DNA of 64,000 nt from Fodinibius sediminis (GCF_900182555.1 NZ_FXTH01000005.1:241651-305650); one strand, 5' to 3'. Counted from the stretch's first letter, positions 27,994 to 37,574 are shown. Program-made: numbers and translations. The notes: generated from the letters alone by a model not told the origin.

Positions 27994-28353
27994 CTAATGG
28001 GAGGAGTCCGGCTGGCTGCTCCTGCTGTTGGGGCGTGCCATGCGATCCATCCTAAGCTGTTCAATGGCTTTTTCCACCCGTTTTTTCTGTTCCCCGGGAA
28101 ATTGCTGATAGTAGGTATGGCTCTGCCAGAAGACCGAGTCGGCTACCCCGTATTCCCGGAAGATCCGGCTTCGAATAGAATCGGCAGCGCCCTTGTCCAG
28201 CTGACCCGCCTCCGAATAGGTGCGAACCAGCTGAAGTTCGACCAGCAGGGAGATATAGGTCTCTTCTTCAATGAGTGCCTCCGGGCGTTCCGGTGAATTC
28301 TCGCATGCCCCCAAGAGGAACAGCATCAGCAGAATACAAGCCATTCTGGTCAT
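27994..28353 (-). CDS. DUF4296-type lipoprotein
   Basis: The 119-residue protein starts with a lipoprotein signal (ILLMLFLLGAC, lipobox Cys17) and continues with a short alpha-helical domain typical of the Bacteroidetes DUF4296 family: LIEEETYISLLVELQLVRTY, then IFREYGVADSVFWQSHTYY. Function is unknown. It ends 3 bases from the convergent recQ stop and starts right after the SDR gene on the same strand (2-base gap). Confidence 0.78.
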   Translation of the reverse strand: MTRMACILLMLFLLGACENSPERPEALIEEETYISLLVELQLVRTYSEAGQLDKGAADSIRSRIFREYGVADSVFWQSHTYYQQFPGEQKKRVEKAIEQLRMDRMARPNSRSSQPDSSH

Positions 28354-28355
28354 CG

Positions 28356-29078
28356 TTACAGTTCCTCGGGATGCTTGGGATTGAGCGGGCGCATGGTGAT
28401 GGCATTAATAAGGAAGTTGTCAGGGGTCTCCAGTACGTTGATGAGCACGCGGGCCACATCCTCGGGCTGCATCATGTTGGCGTGTGACTCCGAATCATTG
28501 GCATTGCTGAAAAAGCCGGTTTGAATGGAGCCGGGATAAAAACAACTCACTTTGATCTTGTCATAGCGCAGTTCCTTGAACAGGGCCTCGCTGAATCCCC
28601 GTACCCCAAACTTGGAGGCGTTGTAGCCCGACAGCTGGGGATTGCCCACTTTGCCGGCAATGGAGGCGATATTTATTATATGACAGGTGTTTTCATTGTC
28701 CTTCATCAGGGGCACCACCTTCCGGCACATGTAGAAAATTCCTGACAGGTTGGTGTTGATCATGGCTTCCCAGTCTTCAAGAGGCAGGTTCTCCACATTG
28801 GCAAAGCGGCCAAGGCCCGCGTTATTGATGAGAATATCCGGTTCAAGGGTCTCATTGAAGGTCTGTTGAATCCATGCATCGATGGCCTCGTGGTCCGTGA
28901 TATCCAGGGGCACAGGGTGAAACTGCTTGCCCAGGTTTTGCTGGAGCCGCTGCAGCTTGTCTGTGCTTCGGGCCAGACCGTATACGGTCGCTCCCTTGTC
29001 GACCAAGGCCTGGCTGAATGCCGCCCCGATGCCGCTGCTTGCTCCCGTAACAATTGCTATTTTTGATGTTATATCCAT
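28356..29078 (-). CDS. Short-chain dehydrogenase/reductase
   Basis: This classical SDR of 240 residues has the NAD(P) motif VTGASSGIGAAFSQAL, the structural NNAG, the active-site Ser in INIASIAGKVGN and the YNASK catalytic pair. The family uses NAD(P)H on many small substrates; none can be named here. ARSTDKL after the second strand suggests NADP preference (Arg). It is followed by the DUF4296 lipoprotein gene. Confidence 0.88.
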   Translation of the reverse strand: MDITSKIAIVTGASSGIGAAFSQALVDKGATVYGLARSTDKLQRLQQNLGKQFHPVPLDITDHEAIDAWIQQTFNETLEPDILINNAGLGRFANVENLPLEDWEAMINTNLSGIFYMCRKVVPLMKDNENTCHIINIASIAGKVGNPQLSGYNASKFGVRGFSEALFKELRYDKIKVSCFYPGSIQTGFFSNANDSESHANMMQPEDVARVLINVLETPDNFLINAITMRPLNPKHPEEL

Positions 29079-29143
29079 AGAAAACGAAATTTTGATTGAT
29101 CTTCAAACTGACAGCGGGGAGCCGGTCCCCGCTGCGTTGCTGG

Positions 29144-29758
29144 TTATGTCAGGTGTTCCTGGATAAGGGCATTTACCATATCCAGGGCAATCTCATTTTT
29201 ACCGCCGTGCGGGATAATGATATCAGCATAGCGCTTGCTGGGTTCCACGAACTCCAGGTGCATGGGACGTACATACTTTTCATACTGCTTAAGTACATGC
29301 TCAAGCCGGCGATCGCGCTCTAAGATATCACGCTGGATGCGGCGAAGAAGGCGAATGTCGTCATCAGTATCCACATAGAGCTTGATGTCCATCTGTTCGC
29401 GGAGCTCCTCTTCACTGAAAATAAGGATACCATCGATCAGGATAATATCTCGGGGTTCGGCGATCCGTGTTTCATCCTTTCGAACGTGCTTCGTAAAATC
29501 ATAGATCGGGATCTCGATTTGATAGCCCTCTTTCAGGGCCTTAATATGTCGAATCATCAATTCCGTTTCCAGCGAGGAGGGGTGGTCAAAATTTTGCCGG
29601 GTTCGTTCCTCAAAGGGAAGATGCTTCAGATCCCGATAATAGGAATCATGCTGAAGCAGCAGGATACAGTCTCCCCCGATGGTATCGATGAGATGACGAA
29701 CAACCGTCGTTTTTCCGGATCCGCTACCTCCCGCAACGCCAATAATTAATGGTTCCAA
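29144..29758 (-). CDS. udk: Uridine kinase
   Basis: Udk phosphorylates uridine and cytidine in pyrimidine salvage. The P-loop is GVAGGSGSGKTTVVRHL, followed by LLQHDSYYRDL, NFDHPSSLETELMIRH, IPIYDFTKHVR and RRIQRDILERDR. Length is 204 residues, normal for the family. It starts 8 bases after the amidase gene stop on the same strand. Confidence 0.95.
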   Translation of the reverse strand: MEPLIIGVAGGSGSGKTTVVRHLIDTIGGDCILLLQHDSYYRDLKHLPFEERTRQNFDHPSSLETELMIRHIKALKEGYQIEIPIYDFTKHVRKDETRIAEPRDIILIDGILIFSEEELREQMDIKLYVDTDDDIRLLRRIQRDILERDRRLEHVLKQYEKYVRPMHLEFVEPSKRYADIIIPHGGKNEIALDMVNALIQEHLT

Positions 29759-29766
29759 AACAGGTG

Positions 29767-31074
29767 TTATTTGGTCTGGGGTTGCTGTTGGGGGTTCTCC
29801 TGCTGCTCCTTGTAATTGCGGATAGCCCTGAAAATAGCCGATGCGATAATACTTTGACCGTAGTCTGAAGAAAGATACTGGGCTTCGTTGGGGTTGCTGA
29901 TAAATCCTGTTTCAACCAGCACAGCAGGCATAGAGGCGTGGTACAGGACGACAAACCGAGCCTGTTTGACACCGCGCGATCGTCGTTGTGCACGCTCGCT
30001 GAACTGGTGTTCGAGCATGCCCGCAATACGTTCGCTGGTTGTAATATACCCGCTGTTGGCCAGTTCATAGATAAGCAAATCCTTTTGACTGAGTTTCTTC
30101 TGCTCGACGTTGCTGTTGGCACGAACTACCCTGTTTTCGCGCTTCATCACCTCAAGGGCCGTCTGGCTCCGTTCCAGCCCAAGGAAGTAGACTTCCGAAC
30201 CATAAGGTTGCCGGGAGCGGGTGGCATTACAGTGGATGGATACAAAAAGATCGCCCTCTTTGCGGTTGGCTATGCGCCCGCGCTCTTCGAGCTCAATGAA
30301 GCGGTCATCGTCGCGGGTGTAGACCACTTCCACCTCCGGCAGGTATTCGTTGATGTAGCCGCCCACTTTCTTGGCAATCTGGAGTACAATCTTTTTTTCG
30401 AGCAGATTGTTATGTCCGATCGCCCCGGTGTCGTGTCCCCCGTGGCCCGGATCCAGAACGACAACATCAAACTTCATTTTGTCCTTCACTTTCTGATAGG
30501 CGGTGTCTTCCGGCAAGGAAGCTCGCTGCATACCAGCGGAGGAGCCGTTTGAAGGAGGGAAAGGAGACTGGGACCACTGTATGGGGTCCCGTTCCTGCGT
30601 ATTTTGAGCCAGCTTCTCCTGATCGGTATCCGTGAGACCCAGCAGCAGATCGTCGCTCTGACCGTCCCGGTACAGGTCGCTGTCGTAGGTATAGTCCGGC
30701 TGGAGCTCGATGTCTACACCAATGCCATGGGGGATCTTGTGAAATGCAACATCATTTAGCAAGGCAGACCCGTCGGGAACGGATATATTTTCGGTATTGA
30801 TCGCATCACTGAAAATAGCAAGCTGAATGTGATGGGGAGCGGGCTGGTAGACCCGGAAAGAGTCGGCTTCCTGACGCAAGTTAAATCGAACAACATGCCC
30901 CTTGTCATCACCGCGAACAGCGGTAGAAAGGTGCGTCAATGAATTGTCAGAACTTTTTTGTGCTTTGGAAAGCGAATTGCAGCTCGTTAAAACAAGACAA
31001 CTTAGAACAACTACTAACAGGAATTGGCCGTAAATATGGCTGTAATTTTTGGAGACAGTAGCTTGATGAGTCAC
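29767..31074 (-). CDS. N-acetylmuramoyl-L-alanine amidase (Amidase_3) lipoprotein
   Basis: The enzyme cleaves the amide bond between MurNAc and the stem peptide, typically during daughter-cell separation. The N-terminus carries a signal with lipobox LTSC (Cys32). Residues about 45-150 look like a beta-rich AMIN-type targeting domain. The catalytic domain (about 205-425) shows VVLDPGHGGHDTGAIG (zinc His), FVSIHCNATRS (zinc His) and PAVLVETGFISN (catalytic Glu). Length is 435 residues. It is placed upstream of udk. Confidence 0.9.
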   Translation of the reverse strand: MTHQATVSKNYSHIYGQFLLVVVLSCLVLTSCNSLSKAQKSSDNSLTHLSTAVRGDDKGHVVRFNLRQEADSFRVYQPAPHHIQLAIFSDAINTENISVPDGSALLNDVAFHKIPHGIGVDIELQPDYTYDSDLYRDGQSDDLLLGLTDTDQEKLAQNTQERDPIQWSQSPFPPSNGSSAGMQRASLPEDTAYQKVKDKMKFDVVVLDPGHGGHDTGAIGHNNLLEKKIVLQIAKKVGGYINEYLPEVEVVYTRDDDRFIELEERGRIANRKEGDLFVSIHCNATRSRQPYGSEVYFLGLERSQTALEVMKRENRVVRANSNVEQKKLSQKDLLIYELANSGYITTSERIAGMLEHQFSERAQRRSRGVKQARFVVLYHASMPAVLVETGFISNPNEAQYLSSDYGQSIIASAIFRAIRNYKEQQENPQQQPQTK

Positions 31075-31370
31075 CTTACCTCGTATTGGTTAAAGACTGA
31101 TAAAACTGCTGTTTGAAATTAAGTAATATTTATGCAAGAATAAAAAGGATAAAGAGGGTTTCGGAGGTGAGGGAGAAGAGCTGGTCGACTCGGCCCGGCA
31201 ATATAGCGGGAATGCTTGTACCGGCTGGGTTGGGATTGCCTCTGGTAACGGCTGGGAGATATTATTTCAGTAAAAAATGCCGTACCCTCTTAAATGGGTT
31301 GATTATGGATGACTAATCAATTACAATACGAATACATACCTACCTAAAATTTAGAAACGGAGGTTTATTT
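31075..31370. other. Divergent region between the amidase and the ankyrin gene
   Basis: It contains the promoter regions of both neighbours. A 67-codon plus-strand frame from a TTG at 31113 lacks an ATG and resembles no known protein, so it is not called. A strong GGAGGT at 31359-31364, six bases before the ankyrin ATG, is the best Shine-Dalgarno match noticed in the window. Confidence 0.5.
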
Positions 31371-31751
31371 ATGGAAGAAAATGCCTTTCTGGAAGCTGCC
31401 GAGAATGGAGACACTAAAGCAGTAAAGAGGTATCTCGCCGAAGGAGCCGACGTTAACACCAGTGATGAACATAACCGTACCGCCCTGATGAAAGCTGCCA
31501 AGCATGGGCACATGGATGTCGTGCAGTATCTGCTCGACAAAGGCGCTGATGTTAACATCCTGGACAACCGGGGGACAAGTGCTCTTTACTGGGCTGCAAG
31601 TAATGGCCATTATAAAATTGTACAACTTCTGATTAAGCATCACAGTGATGTGGAGGTTCACGATGACCGGGGATGGTCAGCCAAGGACCAGGCCCATTAC
31701 CATCATCACGACAAAATTGTACATATGCTGGAAGAAGCCGGCGCAAGATAG
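31371..31751 (+). CDS. Small ankyrin-repeat protein
   Basis: The 126-residue protein is made almost entirely of three to four ankyrin repeats (ALMKAAKHGHMDVVQYLLDK, ALYWAASNGHYKIVQLLIK, and flanking partial repeats). It has no signal peptide or membrane segment, so it probably works as a cytosolic binding protein; the partner is unknown. Expression is likely high given the GGAGGT site ahead of it and the strong terminator behind it. Confidence 0.85.
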   Translation: MEENAFLEAAENGDTKAVKRYLAEGADVNTSDEHNRTALMKAAKHGHMDVVQYLLDKGADVNILDNRGTSALYWAASNGHYKIVQLLIKHHSDVEVHDDRGWSAKDQAHYHHHDKIVHMLEEAGAR

Positions 31752-31776
31752 CGGATTCTACAAGTAGAAAATTTCC

Positions 31777-31810
31777 AAAAGCCTGTTCAGTCATGAGCAG
31801 GCTTTTTTAT
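31777..31810 (+). terminator. Rho-independent terminator of the ankyrin gene
   Basis: AAAAGCCTG (31777-31785) pairs perfectly with CAGGCTTTT (31798-31806) around a 12-base loop, and the descending arm runs into a T tract. It lies 25 bases after the ankyrin stop and can also terminate the convergent minus-strand gene. Confidence 0.8.
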
Positions 31811-32536
31811 TTAGGACGATAGCAAGAAGATCGTCGGTTTTTTATGAATGGCTGGAAGCGAAGCCTGTTTCCATTGGCTGATGGGGGCGGAGGTGATCTG
31901 CTCGTCAGGCAGCGTCAGGTTGGTGGCTGTACAGAAACGGGTATTATTTTTACAGCAGGCCAGGACATCCTTGACAACTTCATCATTCCGGTGGGGAGCC
32001 TCCATGAAAATCTGGGTTTGTGAGCTGTTGCGAGTCTTCTTTTCCAGCTTCCGGATGGCCCGTCGTCGTTTGTCCCGGTCAATCGGAAGGTAGCCGTGAA
32101 AAGCAAATTCCTGGCCGTTGAAGCCGGATCCCATCAGTGCCAGAAGTATGGAGGAGGGACCAACCAGCGGTGATACTCTGATATGTCGGGCATGAGCCAT
32201 TTTAATAAGTTCCGCCCCCGGGTCAGCAATGACCGGACATCCCGCTTCGGAAAGCAGACCGGCATCCCGTCCTTTTTTCAGGGGATCCAGGAAAGAAGCG
32301 ATCTCATGGGTGGGTGTTTTTTTGTTGAGCAGCAGGAAATCAATTTCATAATCGGGGATGGTCTCGCCCACCCACTGGAGGTAGCGTGTTGCCGTTTGAA
32401 TATTCTCAACGATAAGAACATCCAGCCGGCGGATAATGCGAAGTACATAATCCGGGATGGTGTTGTTTTCCGGTGTCTTTCCAAGCGTGTTGGGAACAAG
32501 GTACAGGATTCCCCGATCAGAAGTAGAATGGGTCAT
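31811..32536 (-). CDS. SAM-dependent methyltransferase of the tetrapyrrole methylase/RsmI family
   Basis: The 241-residue protein has the family shape: LYLVPNTLGKTPE at the start, LIVENIQTATRYL, GLLSEAGCPVIADPGAEL, and SPLVGPSSILLALMGSGFNG, with FHGYLPID and IFMEAPHRNDE after. RsmI 2'-O-methylates C1402 of 16S rRNA. This copy lacks the usual GTP/TPIGN start (it reads PNTLG), as in the Bacteroidetes paralogue often annotated only as a SAM methyltransferase, so rRNA methylation is a guess. The start overlaps the downstream end of the DUF3592-like gene by 4 bases. Confidence 0.85.
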   Translation of the reverse strand: MTHSTSDRGILYLVPNTLGKTPENNTIPDYVLRIIRRLDVLIVENIQTATRYLQWVGETIPDYEIDFLLLNKKTPTHEIASFLDPLKKGRDAGLLSEAGCPVIADPGAELIKMAHARHIRVSPLVGPSSILLALMGSGFNGQEFAFHGYLPIDRDKRRRAIRKLEKKTRNSSQTQIFMEAPHRNDEVVKDVLACCKNNTRFCTATNLTLPDEQITSAPISQWKQASLPAIHKKPTIFLLSS

Positions 32537-33024
32537 ACGGAATGGTCAATTCGTTCGATCTCTAATTCTTCGGTTCCGCTGCGCAGTTTTTTGTGGGCAT
32601 AGCGGTGTACAACCACCGCAAGGATGAGGGTCATCAGAAGCGCAACCACAGCCATCGCCAGGTTGGTCAGCACCAGTCCTTTCTGGGTGCCGTAGGTTGG
32701 CATGAGGACAATCTCCTGAAATGCACCGGGTTGATAGCGGACAGGCACGACGCGTATCTGCTGAAGCTGCCCCGCCATTTCAACCGGAAGGGACAGTTTC
32801 TTTTGAATGTTGTCTCCCCGGCTGGTCTCAAAACGCAAGACGATATAGCCGTTTGTCTGGGCTGCTATCTGTTTAAACTCGAACTCCACGACTTCTGCGG
32901 TGTAGCTCTCACCATTTTCGTAGGTTTCAATGATGCCATACCAAACCATCGCCTGGTGAATGCACAGGAAAAGAAAGGTGGCTGGGATCAGCCAGATGAG
33001 GTAGAGAAATTTGTAGGATTTCAT
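32533..33024 (-). CDS. DUF3592-like membrane protein
   Basis: The 163-residue protein has one helix near residues 6-28 and another near 120-141, with a beta-rich soluble domain between that contains the DUF3592-style pattern YTAEVVEFEF...VLRFETSRGD and VPVRYQPGAFQEIVL. The soluble part probably faces the periplasm. Function is unknown. It overlaps the methyltransferase gene by 4 bases. Confidence 0.65.
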   Translation of the reverse strand: MKSYKFLYLIWLIPATFLFLCIHQAMVWYGIIETYENGESYTAEVVEFEFKQIAAQTNGYIVLRFETSRGDNIQKKLSLPVEMAGQLQQIRVVPVRYQPGAFQEIVLMPTYGTQKGLVLTNLAMAVVALLMTLILAVVVHRYAHKKLRSGTEELEIERIDHSV

Positions 33025-33184
33025 AAAATATCCATTCAGTTAATAGAAAAGGGCATAGTACACAACATAGATCCAGGGTAACAGGCCGTGGATAAGAGCG
33101 TTGTTAATGGACCATGAGATGGTGACTTGATTCCTCCGTGGACGGATTCTGTTACGGTGTTGCCTGCCTGTGCCATGTCTGGTG

Positions 33185-34384
33185 TTAGTTGGTGATTTGC
33201 TGGAGGGTGGTTTCACGCAGCGCCGGGTCCCACATCAGCCGCTGCTGGTAGTCCTGATGCATAAGGTTACTGCTCATGTGAAACCAGAATGCTACCTGCA
33301 GGGAATCAAAGAAGACCGCCTGCCCGAAGGGTTCCCCTGAATAGGTTGAAGCCCCGTAATCGATGCCATTCAGCAGCCCCATGCGGTTGTCGTACAGGCC
33401 GCCATAGAACTTAAAATCACTGTTCAGGCTCTGCTGCTCAAACAGCCAATCCATGAGGCCCTTAATACGTTTTGACACCGCGGGGGAAATAAGCTGGTTC
33501 TGCTGAAGCTGCAGCATCAGCCGGGAAAGTTCACCGGCCGTTGATTTGGGAAATAGCGCCAGGGCATCCCTGCGACTGGAAAACTGCATCGAGAGACCCT
33601 GTGCGGCCTCGAACGTCTCGTTTATCCGGGCACGAAATGCCGGATCCTCCTGGTATTTTCGGGCGTGAATCAGAACCGTATCCCGGAAGACCTGTTTGGG
33701 CAACGCACTCAGTTTCTCGTAATGGGGCTGGAAAGTGGTTTGGCTGGTGGCGGGATTAATAGTGATGTACAGGCCGGAAAAGGGCAGGGGAGGATCCGTG
33801 GACTGAACCTCCATGACCTCATAGGTACTGCGGATATTGTCAGCCCCCAGCTTGTAATACAGAAAATCAGAGATAGCCAGATCGTTGTAGATAATGGCGG
33901 CCTGTACCAGCTCGTGAAGAGGAACCTTCCCGTTTTGGGTAACAACCCCTTTATTTTCAAGAGCGTTCTTGGCGTTTTCATGGCTGGACGCATCGATGAA
34001 GGGAAGCTGATAACGATCGGTTTTCCTGAGCGGGATGAGTTCACCGCGATCAAGGGTACCGTCTTCTACTTGCCGGGCATAGGTGGCCAGAAGGAAAAAG
34101 TTTGACAGCGTCCCCATGGTGTGTGCGGAATCGGCGCCAAAGGAAATCGTGGTATCAGGATTAACTGCCGATCGTGACACCACAGCCACATTGCGCGGGT
34201 GTTGGCCGATGTATTCAGTGAGTCCTTTCAGGGAGGTTGTTTTAGAGACCCATTCCTGCCCATCCTGGAGATCATCACTGTTCTCAAAGAGCGTAATAAC
34301 GGCGTCGAGATTAAAGCCAAAAACGATTAAAAAAACCAGAATGAGCGTTCCGACTGTAACACCGATAAATTTTAAAATGCGCAT
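33185..34384 (-). CDS. Membrane-anchored beta-lactamase-fold protein without catalytic motifs
   Basis: The 399-residue protein has an N-terminal membrane anchor (residues 6-25) and a class A beta-lactamase-like fold in the periplasm. The helix that normally carries the nucleophile SxxK reads GTLSNFFLLATYARQVEDG, so residues 92-95 are TLSN: the nucleophile is Thr and the Lys is Asn. The SDN motif reads YNDL at 166-169. No convincing KTG is visible in the last strand. It is therefore likely a non-hydrolytic binding protein. The fold assignment rests on helix pattern and spacing and should be treated as probable. Confidence 0.65.
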   Translation of the reverse strand: MRILKFIGVTVGTLILVFLIVFGFNLDAVITLFENSDDLQDGQEWVSKTTSLKGLTEYIGQHPRNVAVVSRSAVNPDTTISFGADSAHTMGTLSNFFLLATYARQVEDGTLDRGELIPLRKTDRYQLPFIDASSHENAKNALENKGVVTQNGKVPLHELVQAAIIYNDLAISDFLYYKLGADNIRSTYEVMEVQSTDPPLPFSGLYITINPATSQTTFQPHYEKLSALPKQVFRDTVLIHARKYQEDPAFRARINETFEAAQGLSMQFSSRRDALALFPKSTAGELSRLMLQLQQNQLISPAVSKRIKGLMDWLFEQQSLNSDFKFYGGLYDNRMGLLNGIDYGASTYSGEPFGQAVFFDSLQVAFWFHMSSNLMHQDYQQRLMWDPALRETTLQQITN

Positions 34385-34567
34385 GAATGATAATGGAACC
34401 TTGGAATTGTGAATTCAAAATATAAAGATACTGACAATAGAAATCAGGAAAAATGAAAATTATGAGGGTGAGATATCTCCTCTCATCCAACTGAAGCATG
34501 TACCGCCTGTACACCCGCTGACAAGATGAGCCGTCGCCTTGAGAATGGCGGTAAGAATTCACACTGG

Positions 34568-35821
34568 TCAGCTTACAAACTGCATCAGCAGGGCGCACAG
34601 GTAGGCGGCGTAGGTGCCCAGGGCATATCCCAGGACCGCCAGCAGAACACCCACCGGAGCTAAAGCGGGATGAAAGGCCGAAGCTACAATCGGAGCCGAG
34701 GCCGCTCCGCCCACATTGGCCTGGCTTCCAACTGCAATAAAGAAAAATGGAGCATTGATCAGCTTGGCTACCAGGAACAGGATAAGCACATGAACAAGGA
34801 TCCACATCAGGCCGATCAGGAAGAAGCCCGGATTTTCGAATATGGCAAGTACATTCATCTTCATACCGATGGTTGCTACCAGCACATAGAGGAATAAGCT
34901 TCCAATCTTGGAGGCACCGGCCCCTTCCAGCTCGCGTGCACGGGTGAACGAGAGTAGCAGCCCCCCGGTGGTGGCAATGACAATAATCCAGAAAAATCGT
35001 GAATCAAGGCTCAGCTGGCTTAACTGTGGCGCATTCTCTGCAATCCATGGGGCGATTGCATCTGCCCCGAGGTGTCCGAGTGCAGTGATAACGAAAGCAA
35101 CCGCGACGATGCTGGTAAGGTCAGCAAGGGTTGGTATTTTGGCGATGCTTGCCTTGTAATTTTCGATCTTCTTGCGCAGTTCGGTGATGGGAGTGGCATC
35201 GGCATTAAACCAGCGGTCGATGCGCCCGGAGATGCCGGCCCCGTAAAGCAGGAATCCCAGCCAGATGTTGGCGACAATAATATCCACGGTGACCATGGCC
35301 GAAAACAGGTTGTCACTGGGATCAAAGACCTCGTACATTGCGGTTTGGTTGGCCCCGCCGCCGATCCAGCTGCCGGCAATAGTCGAAAGGCCGCGCCACA
35401 GGGCTTCCGGTCCCTCGCCTCCCACCAGCTCCGGTGAAAAATACCCGGCCGTCAGCACGGCCAGGGGTCCTCCGATGACAATTCCGAGCGTTCCCGCCAG
35501 AAACATGATGATCGCTTTGGGTCCCAGCCCGATAATGCCTTTGAAGTCAATGCTGAGGGTCAAAAGCACCAGGCTGGCCGGCAGCAGGTAGCGCGATGCC
35601 ACAAAATAGAGATTGGATTCCTCGCCGGAAATGAGTCCCGCAGAATTGAAAATGGAAGGGATGAAGTAGCACAGCAGCAGGGAGGGGACAAAGGTGTAGA
35701 ACTTTTGCCACTTTGGGTTGTCGCTGCTCGAGGTGATGAATATCAGGGCCAGGGTGAGCAGCAGGAGGCCTAAAACAACAGCATCATTGGTAAAGACCGG
35801 GGCGGCAAAAAAGGTGTGCAT
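34568..35821 (-). CDS. DUF819 family integral membrane protein
   Basis: The 417-residue protein has about 10-12 membrane helices and the DUF819 pattern: LYFVASRYLLPASLVLLTL, GTLGIVIGGPLAVLTAG, RGLSTIAGSWIGGGANQTAM and the C-terminal GSQANVGGAASAPIVASAF. The two glycine-rich re-entrant loops resemble sodium-coupled transporters of the bile-acid/keto-acid type, but no substrate is established. It lies divergent from the dapB-led operon with 129 bases between starts. Confidence 0.85.
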   Translation of the reverse strand: MHTFFAAPVFTNDAVVLGLLLLTLALIFITSSSDNPKWQKFYTFVPSLLLCYFIPSIFNSAGLISGEESNLYFVASRYLLPASLVLLTLSIDFKGIIGLGPKAIIMFLAGTLGIVIGGPLAVLTAGYFSPELVGGEGPEALWRGLSTIAGSWIGGGANQTAMYEVFDPSDNLFSAMVTVDIIVANIWLGFLLYGAGISGRIDRWFNADATPITELRKKIENYKASIAKIPTLADLTSIVAVAFVITALGHLGADAIAPWIAENAPQLSQLSLDSRFFWIIVIATTGGLLLSFTRARELEGAGASKIGSLFLYVLVATIGMKMNVLAIFENPGFFLIGLMWILVHVLILFLVAKLINAPFFFIAVGSQANVGGAASAPIVASAFHPALAPVGVLLAVLGYALGTYAAYLCALLMQFVS

Positions 35822-35950
35822 AGTTTCAATAATTTAAGTGATTAGGCCCTGAATCTACATTATATTTGGGCATTTGTGCAAATGGTATGAAAATAGACTT
35901 TTAAAAGGTTATACTTACCATTCAATTTTTTAATTGACCCATTATTAGAA

Positions 35951-36628
35951 ATGACACAATTTGCAGTGATTGGCGCCGGCAAGACCGGTGGAAAGGTTGT
36001 TGAAGTACTGGATGGCCAACAGGTTGTTGGGCCGTTTGATGAGTTTAACAAACCAACGGCCGACAAACTCAGGGAGGCGGATGCTGCGATACTTTTTGTG
36101 CCCGCTTCCGCGGTTGACGATCTGCTTGAGCCCCTGGTGGAGTCCGGGATTCCAGCTGCTTGGGGGACGACCGGCTACAAATGGCCGGAAGACCTGGATG
36201 AGCGGCTCAGGAACAAGGGAATCAAATGGCTGCGTGCCTCCAACTTCAGTCTGGGCATGAACATCGTCCGCCGCTGCCTGAAGGTTATTGGCCAGAGCTC
36301 TTCGGTACTCACCGATCCGGAGTTTCATATTCATGAGATTCATCATGTCCATAAAGTGGATGCCCCCAGCGGCACGGCCCTTTCATGGCGGGAATGGCTG
36401 GGACAGGATGCAGAGATCACCTCTGAACGGAAAGGGGACATCAAAGGGATTCACCAGCTTGATGTTAAAACAGAGACCGAATCGATTCGGATGGAGCATC
36501 AGGCCCATGATCGAAAAATATTTGCCCAGGGGGCGATATGGGCTGCCGAGCAGCTTTTGAAACCGGATATTGAACCCGGCTTTCACGATTTTGCAACTAT
36601 TTTTGATTATATAATGGAACAGACATGA
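35951..36628 (+). CDS. dapB: 4-hydroxy-tetrahydrodipicolinate reductase (short type)
   Basis: DapB reduces the DapA product toward lysine and meso-diaminopimelate. The protein is short (225 residues against 240-270). The nucleotide loop reads GAGKTGGKVV instead of the usual GxxGRMG, and the catalytic motif HHVHKVDAPSGTA is intact, with SNFSLGMN before it. The start codon is ATG at 35951. It heads a six-gene aspartate-family operon and overlaps dapA as ATGA. Confidence 0.9.
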   Translation: MTQFAVIGAGKTGGKVVEVLDGQQVVGPFDEFNKPTADKLREADAAILFVPASAVDDLLEPLVESGIPAAWGTTGYKWPEDLDERLRNKGIKWLRASNFSLGMNIVRRCLKVIGQSSSVLTDPEFHIHEIHHVHKVDAPSGTALSWREWLGQDAEITSERKGDIKGIHQLDVKTETESIRMEHQAHDRKIFAQGAIWAAEQLLKPDIEPGFHDFATIFDYIMEQT

Positions 36629-37509
36629 AGATTACAGACACACAGACCTGGACCGCGGTAGTCACTCCGATGCATGAGAATGGGGAACTCCACCTGGAAG
36701 ACCTGGCATCGCTGATCCATAAACAGGACGCCGCCGGCAACGGCGTGCTGGTACTGGGCAGTACGGGAGAGGGCCTGGCCCTCGGACTGGAGGATAAGAA
36801 GCAGGTTGTCAAAACGGCCTCAAGCCTCAATGTTGATGTGCCGATCATGGTGGGCGTGGGCGGATTTAACCTCCGTGATCAGCTGGAGTGGATCGAATAC
36901 TGCCACCAGTTTGAAATTGACGCTTTTCTGCTGGTCACCCCGCTTTATTCCAAACCGGGTCCCAAAGGGCAGACGCAGTGGTTTAAATCGCTTTTGGATG
37001 CTGCGGACAAGCCATGCATGATCTACAATGTGCCCTCGCGGACAGGGGTGAAGATGAGTGTGGAAATGCTGAAAGAGCTCAAGGACCATCCAAATTTTGA
37101 AGTTGTTAAAGAAGCCAGCGGAAGTATTGCTGATTTCCAGAAATACAGTGCCAGTGCTCCTGAACTGGCCTTTTATAGCGGAGATGATGCGCTGACGCCA
37201 TTTTTTGCGATGGCCGGCTGCAAGGGGTTGGTTTCTGTGGCTTCCAATGTCTGGCCCGAGGCCGTACACCGCTACGTGGAATGGGCCCTTGCCGGGCGCG
37301 GCCCTGAATTGCTTCCGCTCTGGCAGGAGTGTTCGGACATACTTTTTGAGGCACCAAACCCCGTACCGGTCAAGGTGCTGCTGGAGGAGAAGGGATGGAT
37401 CTCATCATCCAGGCTGCGTCCGCCGTTAACCGAAGATGAGGTGAAAGACATAAGTTTGTTGAAAAATGCGGACCAGATGATTCGCAATTGGTACGAGAAA
37501 ACGAATTAA
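36625..37509 (+). CDS. dapA: 4-hydroxy-tetrahydrodipicolinate synthase
   Basis: DapA condenses pyruvate with aspartate semialdehyde. The 294-residue TIM barrel has VLGSTGEGLALGLEDKKQVV near the N-terminus, YNVPSRTGV (active-site Tyr) and the Schiff-base Lys in EVVKEASGSIADF. Length is normal. It is coupled to dapB by a 4-base overlap and followed by dapD after 65 bases. Confidence 0.95.
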   Translation: MKITDTQTWTAVVTPMHENGELHLEDLASLIHKQDAAGNGVLVLGSTGEGLALGLEDKKQVVKTASSLNVDVPIMVGVGGFNLRDQLEWIEYCHQFEIDAFLLVTPLYSKPGPKGQTQWFKSLLDAADKPCMIYNVPSRTGVKMSVEMLKELKDHPNFEVVKEASGSIADFQKYSASAPELAFYSGDDALTPFFAMAGCKGLVSVASNVWPEAVHRYVEWALAGRGPELLPLWQECSDILFEAPNPVPVKVLLEEKGWISSSRLRPPLTEDEVKDISLLKNADQMIRNWYEKTN

Positions 37510-37574
37510 TACGGGCCTTTCCCAAGGCCTGGAAGGAAAGAAAAGAATTAATCTTAACTAATTTTTTGAATACA

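Noticed and set aside
31113..31316. 67-codon plus-strand frame with a TTG start
   Set aside because: No ATG at its head, no ribosome site, no known homologue by eye; it lies in the promoter region between two real genes.
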